Shown in pieces: positions 61,251-64,000 of a stretch of DNA of 64,000 nucleotides (the stretch's first letter is position 1; each line of letters starts with the position of its first letter). Both the position numbers and the translations under genes were made by a program. The DNA is taken from the NCBI GenBank assembly GCA_002105175.1, contig MCGE01000046.1, positions 217,648-281,647 on the forward strand, given 5' to 3'. The notes under the pieces were generated by a model. It had not been told where the DNA came from, made no database searches, and worked only from the letters and a program-made list of their open reading frames with translations. This DNA is from Absidia repens (Eukaryota > Mucoromycota > Mucoromycetes > Mucorales > Cunninghamellaceae).

Positions 61251-61909
61251 TTTTACCTATATACATACATATTATTACTAAGATCGTTTATATTGTTTAT
61301 TATCAAAGGATAGGATAAAAAGGTAATGACACGATTATAAAATAAAAAAGCGGTGTGATGTAATATGGTAAACGGGATAATGATGCGATAATAAAATAAT
61401 AAGCAATGATAAGGAAAAAGGCGGGTAATGAAATTAAAATCTAAAAGGGATATGTAGTGGTTCCAGAAAAAAGAATAGTATCAATAATAATGGTAGTACC
61501 TTTGGCGTGCTGGTAAATCTTGAATGAATGTGGCGGAGGGTTCAGGTCCTTTCGTTCCATGATACTATTAATAATACGATGATAATGTCCAAAAAAAAAA
61601 AAGAATAAAGTAGAGCGGTAGTAAACCTTGTATTTTTTTCTTTCTAAATACGTGCGAAAATTGTACGTGTCCCTAACATTCCCCAATAATTATTCTTGCT
61701 TCTACTTATTTTACCACCCTCGCTTGGTCCTACTGCATTGGACTTGCAAAAAAAAAAATTGTGATATGCGGCTAAATATTTATGAGAGTGGTAAAGTAAG
61801 TAGATACTTATTCTTAAAATAATGGTGTAAAAATTTTATAGGTACAAAACGTTCATTTTTCTTCTCTCTTTTTTTTTAATTTTTTTTACTTCACTTGGAC
61901 TCCATCGGC

Positions 61910-62150
61910 AGCTTACAGTATATTGGAATTAGGGGAGTTTCGAAAAGGGATTTACAAAGTGCATAGGAATACCCTTTCATTTTAGGTCTAGGGTTTTGGT
62001 GCCTTCCTTCCATTATCTCTCATTCTTCCAATGGTGTTATGGAAACCCTTATAACATTACTTTAGAATATATTAATGTTAGTTTAAATATCACTTATATT
62101 TGTATTTGAAATAAAATGTTCTTTTGTCTTCTTTTAGTTACCACATCTAT
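61910..62150 (+). repeat. Dispersed repeat family, copy 9 (diverged)
   Basis: GAGTTTCGAAAAGGGATT, core CATAGGAATACCCTTTCATT, AGGTCTAGGGTTTTGG, then AATAAAATGTTCTTTTGTCT. Confidence 0.6.
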
Positions 62151-62273
62151 CACTTTTCTTTCTATTACATTTATGATATGTCCCTTTTTTTTGGTTGCTT
62201 TGACCTTTCCTGTTACTTACCTACTATATATATATATATATATATATCTTCTAGCTCCTTAACCTTGACCATC

Positions 62274-62275
<2 letters not shown>

Positions 62276-62310
<35 letters not shown>
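62276..62310. repeat. poly-T tract of 35 nt
   Basis: Uninterrupted T run; preceded by (TA)n at 62225-62247. Confidence 0.9.
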
Positions 62311-62311
<1 letters not shown>

Positions 62312-63489
62312 GTTGTAGGGCATATTTACAGGAATTACCCATTAAATATCCGTAGATGTTGTATCTTTCTACGTTTACCATGAGATGAAAATGTCACATT
62401 GCTCTACGACATGATATGATGTGATATTCTTGCACTGGTGTCATAAGAATTTGGCTACTAATTTCGTTGATATATTTCCTGATTGACCTCTAGGTCTTAT
62501 CATCTTTGTTTCTCCTTTGTTCAATGCCTATGTATTTAATCAGTACTTGAGAGTGGTTCATATTGTGTTGAAAGAGATAAGGGTTGTCGCCGGATCTAAT
62601 GTAGTTTTCACAGTATAATAGTCTGAACTCGAGAATGCATTTTGGAAATATGGCTTTTTTACTTGGTTGTTAATTTCCGCCTAATGGGTGTACGTAAAAA
62701 TAGCAGGTACATATATCTGTAAAAATAACCATAAACCATCGGCAATCATGTGGAACGTAACCTTCAGGTTCAGCGCGTCCTCTCCCTTGCCCACCCCCCG
62801 AAAAAATAGATCAAGGTATTTTTTGAATCCTATACTATAAACGTTTTTCACTTTTAGCTATTAAGCGGACATTGGACTCGGTAGGTACATCGATTGGATC
62901 AAAATCAAACATGCCCCAATATTTCACCGTTATGGTACAATACTTTATTTATTTCAATTATCACCAACCAACCATATGAGAAGACACATAAAAAAACCAT
63001 GTAACTATTTCTATAGTGGAAGATAAAAATGATAATATACAGTAATAAAAGCATACTTGTCTATTTTTATATATCAAAAAGAGAATGGACCATAAAAAAA
63101 CTCAACTACAGTAACTTTTCTCCCTCTGACTCTTTTTTTCAGATGGAGCGTCTAATCCCATCCCATCAAAACCCGCATTTCGCAACGTCCCCCCCCCTTG
63201 ACACCCAATTTCATTGAGCATTTTTGATCCTTATACACGATTACTATTATCCTCAACTTTACTGCTCAATATAGCTCACCACAACAAATACACTGTAACA
63301 GTGGTTTTTTCACCCAAACACATTGCTGATTTTTTTTTCTACGCACAAACTTAAACAGTATACATGAGTTGGTGGACAAAGTCACTTTAATATCCAATAC
63401 GTTCCTTTTTTATATATATACACGCACTTTTTTTTCCTATGCACATGAATACACAATTGAGAAAGCTCATGATGTACATGTATAATAGA
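62311..63489. other. AT-rich, no gene
   Basis: No supported gene, RNA or recognised repeat copy. A C9 run at 63190-63198. Confidence 0.4.
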
Positions 63490-64000
63490 GAAACTAATTA
63501 TAAAAGAAGCATACTTTATTGAGAGGTTGATACAAAAGATGACAAACTAATACTAAACTAATGACGATTCCATGATACTATTTCATAAGATGAGGGTAAA
63601 CTAATGATATGCCAAATCCTACATCCAAAATGAAAGAGTTTCCCCATGATGTTTGTTTTGCATTTTTGAAAATGCCTCTAATTCAAGTTCTAACACTAAT
63701 CCTAGATCACCTGTATTCCAATGAGCCTTGCAATCGTATCATTTAGACTTTCAACTAGGAAAAAAAGAAGAAAGGAAAGGAATTGGAGCCAAAGAAAAAA
63801 TTAGAAATCATATGTGCGGAGACTGAATTAACTTTTTTCACCTAAACACTAGCCTATATTTCTTTTTCAACTATAGAAAAAAAAAATACCTATTGACGAC
63901 ACGCTGAGCACGACGGTTGGGATCCAAAGGCTCCTCCCACCATAGTGTGAAATGACGGTGCCTCCAACCCCATTCCATTTAAACTTACACTTCATAAAAA
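63490..64000 (-). repeat. Dispersed repeat family, copy 10 (long subtype, cut by the window end)
   Basis: The reverse complement matches 13750-14210 along its length: CTATGGTGGGAGGAGCCTTT, CCGTCGTGCTCAGCG, GATCTAGGATTAGTGTTAGA, core CATGGGGAAACTCTTTCATT, tail AATAAAGTATGCTTCTTTT. Confidence 0.75.

Overview
The window looks like nuclear DNA of a filamentous fungus, most probably Mucoromycota/Mucorales. Introns are short (about 50-110 nt) with GTAAGT-type donors, intergenic DNA is AT-rich, and regulatory proteins carry polyQ, polyS or polyN. The gene complement includes a class V myosin, Pik1-type PI4-kinase, Set5-type SET/MYND protein, Cyp33, mitoferrin and an Msi1/RBBP4 WD40 protein. The taxonomic call is inference; no species-specific marker was read.

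Layout. 0.4-4.1 kb: RBBP4/Msi1 (-), a small two-exon unknown gene (-), and a small gene with a possible WWE-like segment (+). 6.4-8.1 kb: a two-finger C2H2 transcription factor (+). 10.5-12.6 kb: an FG-bearing Nup53/Nup35 nucleoporin (-). 13-19.4 kb: a repeat-rich stretch with retroelement debris, decayed coding fragments and tRNA-Leu(CAA). 19.9-36.5 kb: a compact block with F-box protein (-), homeobox (+), PIK1 (+), Cyp33 (+), three-repeat Myb (+) and SET/MYND (+). 36.5-40.9 kb: gene-poor. 40.9-54.8 kb: an unknown coiled-coil protein (+), WW-domain/XYPP-repeat protein (-), myosin V (-), small ORF (-), mitoferrin with two frame breaks (+) and a small three-exon helical protein (-). 54.8-64 kb: no supported gene, dense in repeats.

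The genes are housekeeping and regulatory loci, each with its own promoter, and no operon-like logic or gene cluster was found. Functional themes that recur are chromatin and transcription (RBBP4, Set5-like, homeobox, Myb, C2H2), membrane traffic and transport (Pik1, myosin V, Nup53) and mitochondrial iron import (mitoferrin).

The most unusual material is non-coding. A dispersed repeat of about 0.35-0.6 kb has at least ten copies on both strands. All share the core CATGGGGAAACCCTTTCATT and end shortly after an AATAAA. Two copies sit in a 0.5 kb duplication, one of which is interrupted by a 34-bp minisatellite of about 17 units. A 1.7 kb element with 160-bp terminal inverted repeats lies at 57.65-59.37 kb inside a larger imperfect inverted structure. 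Long A/T homopolymers (up to about 41 nt) lie in many introns, and both mitoferrin frame breaks are apparent losses of one T from a T run.
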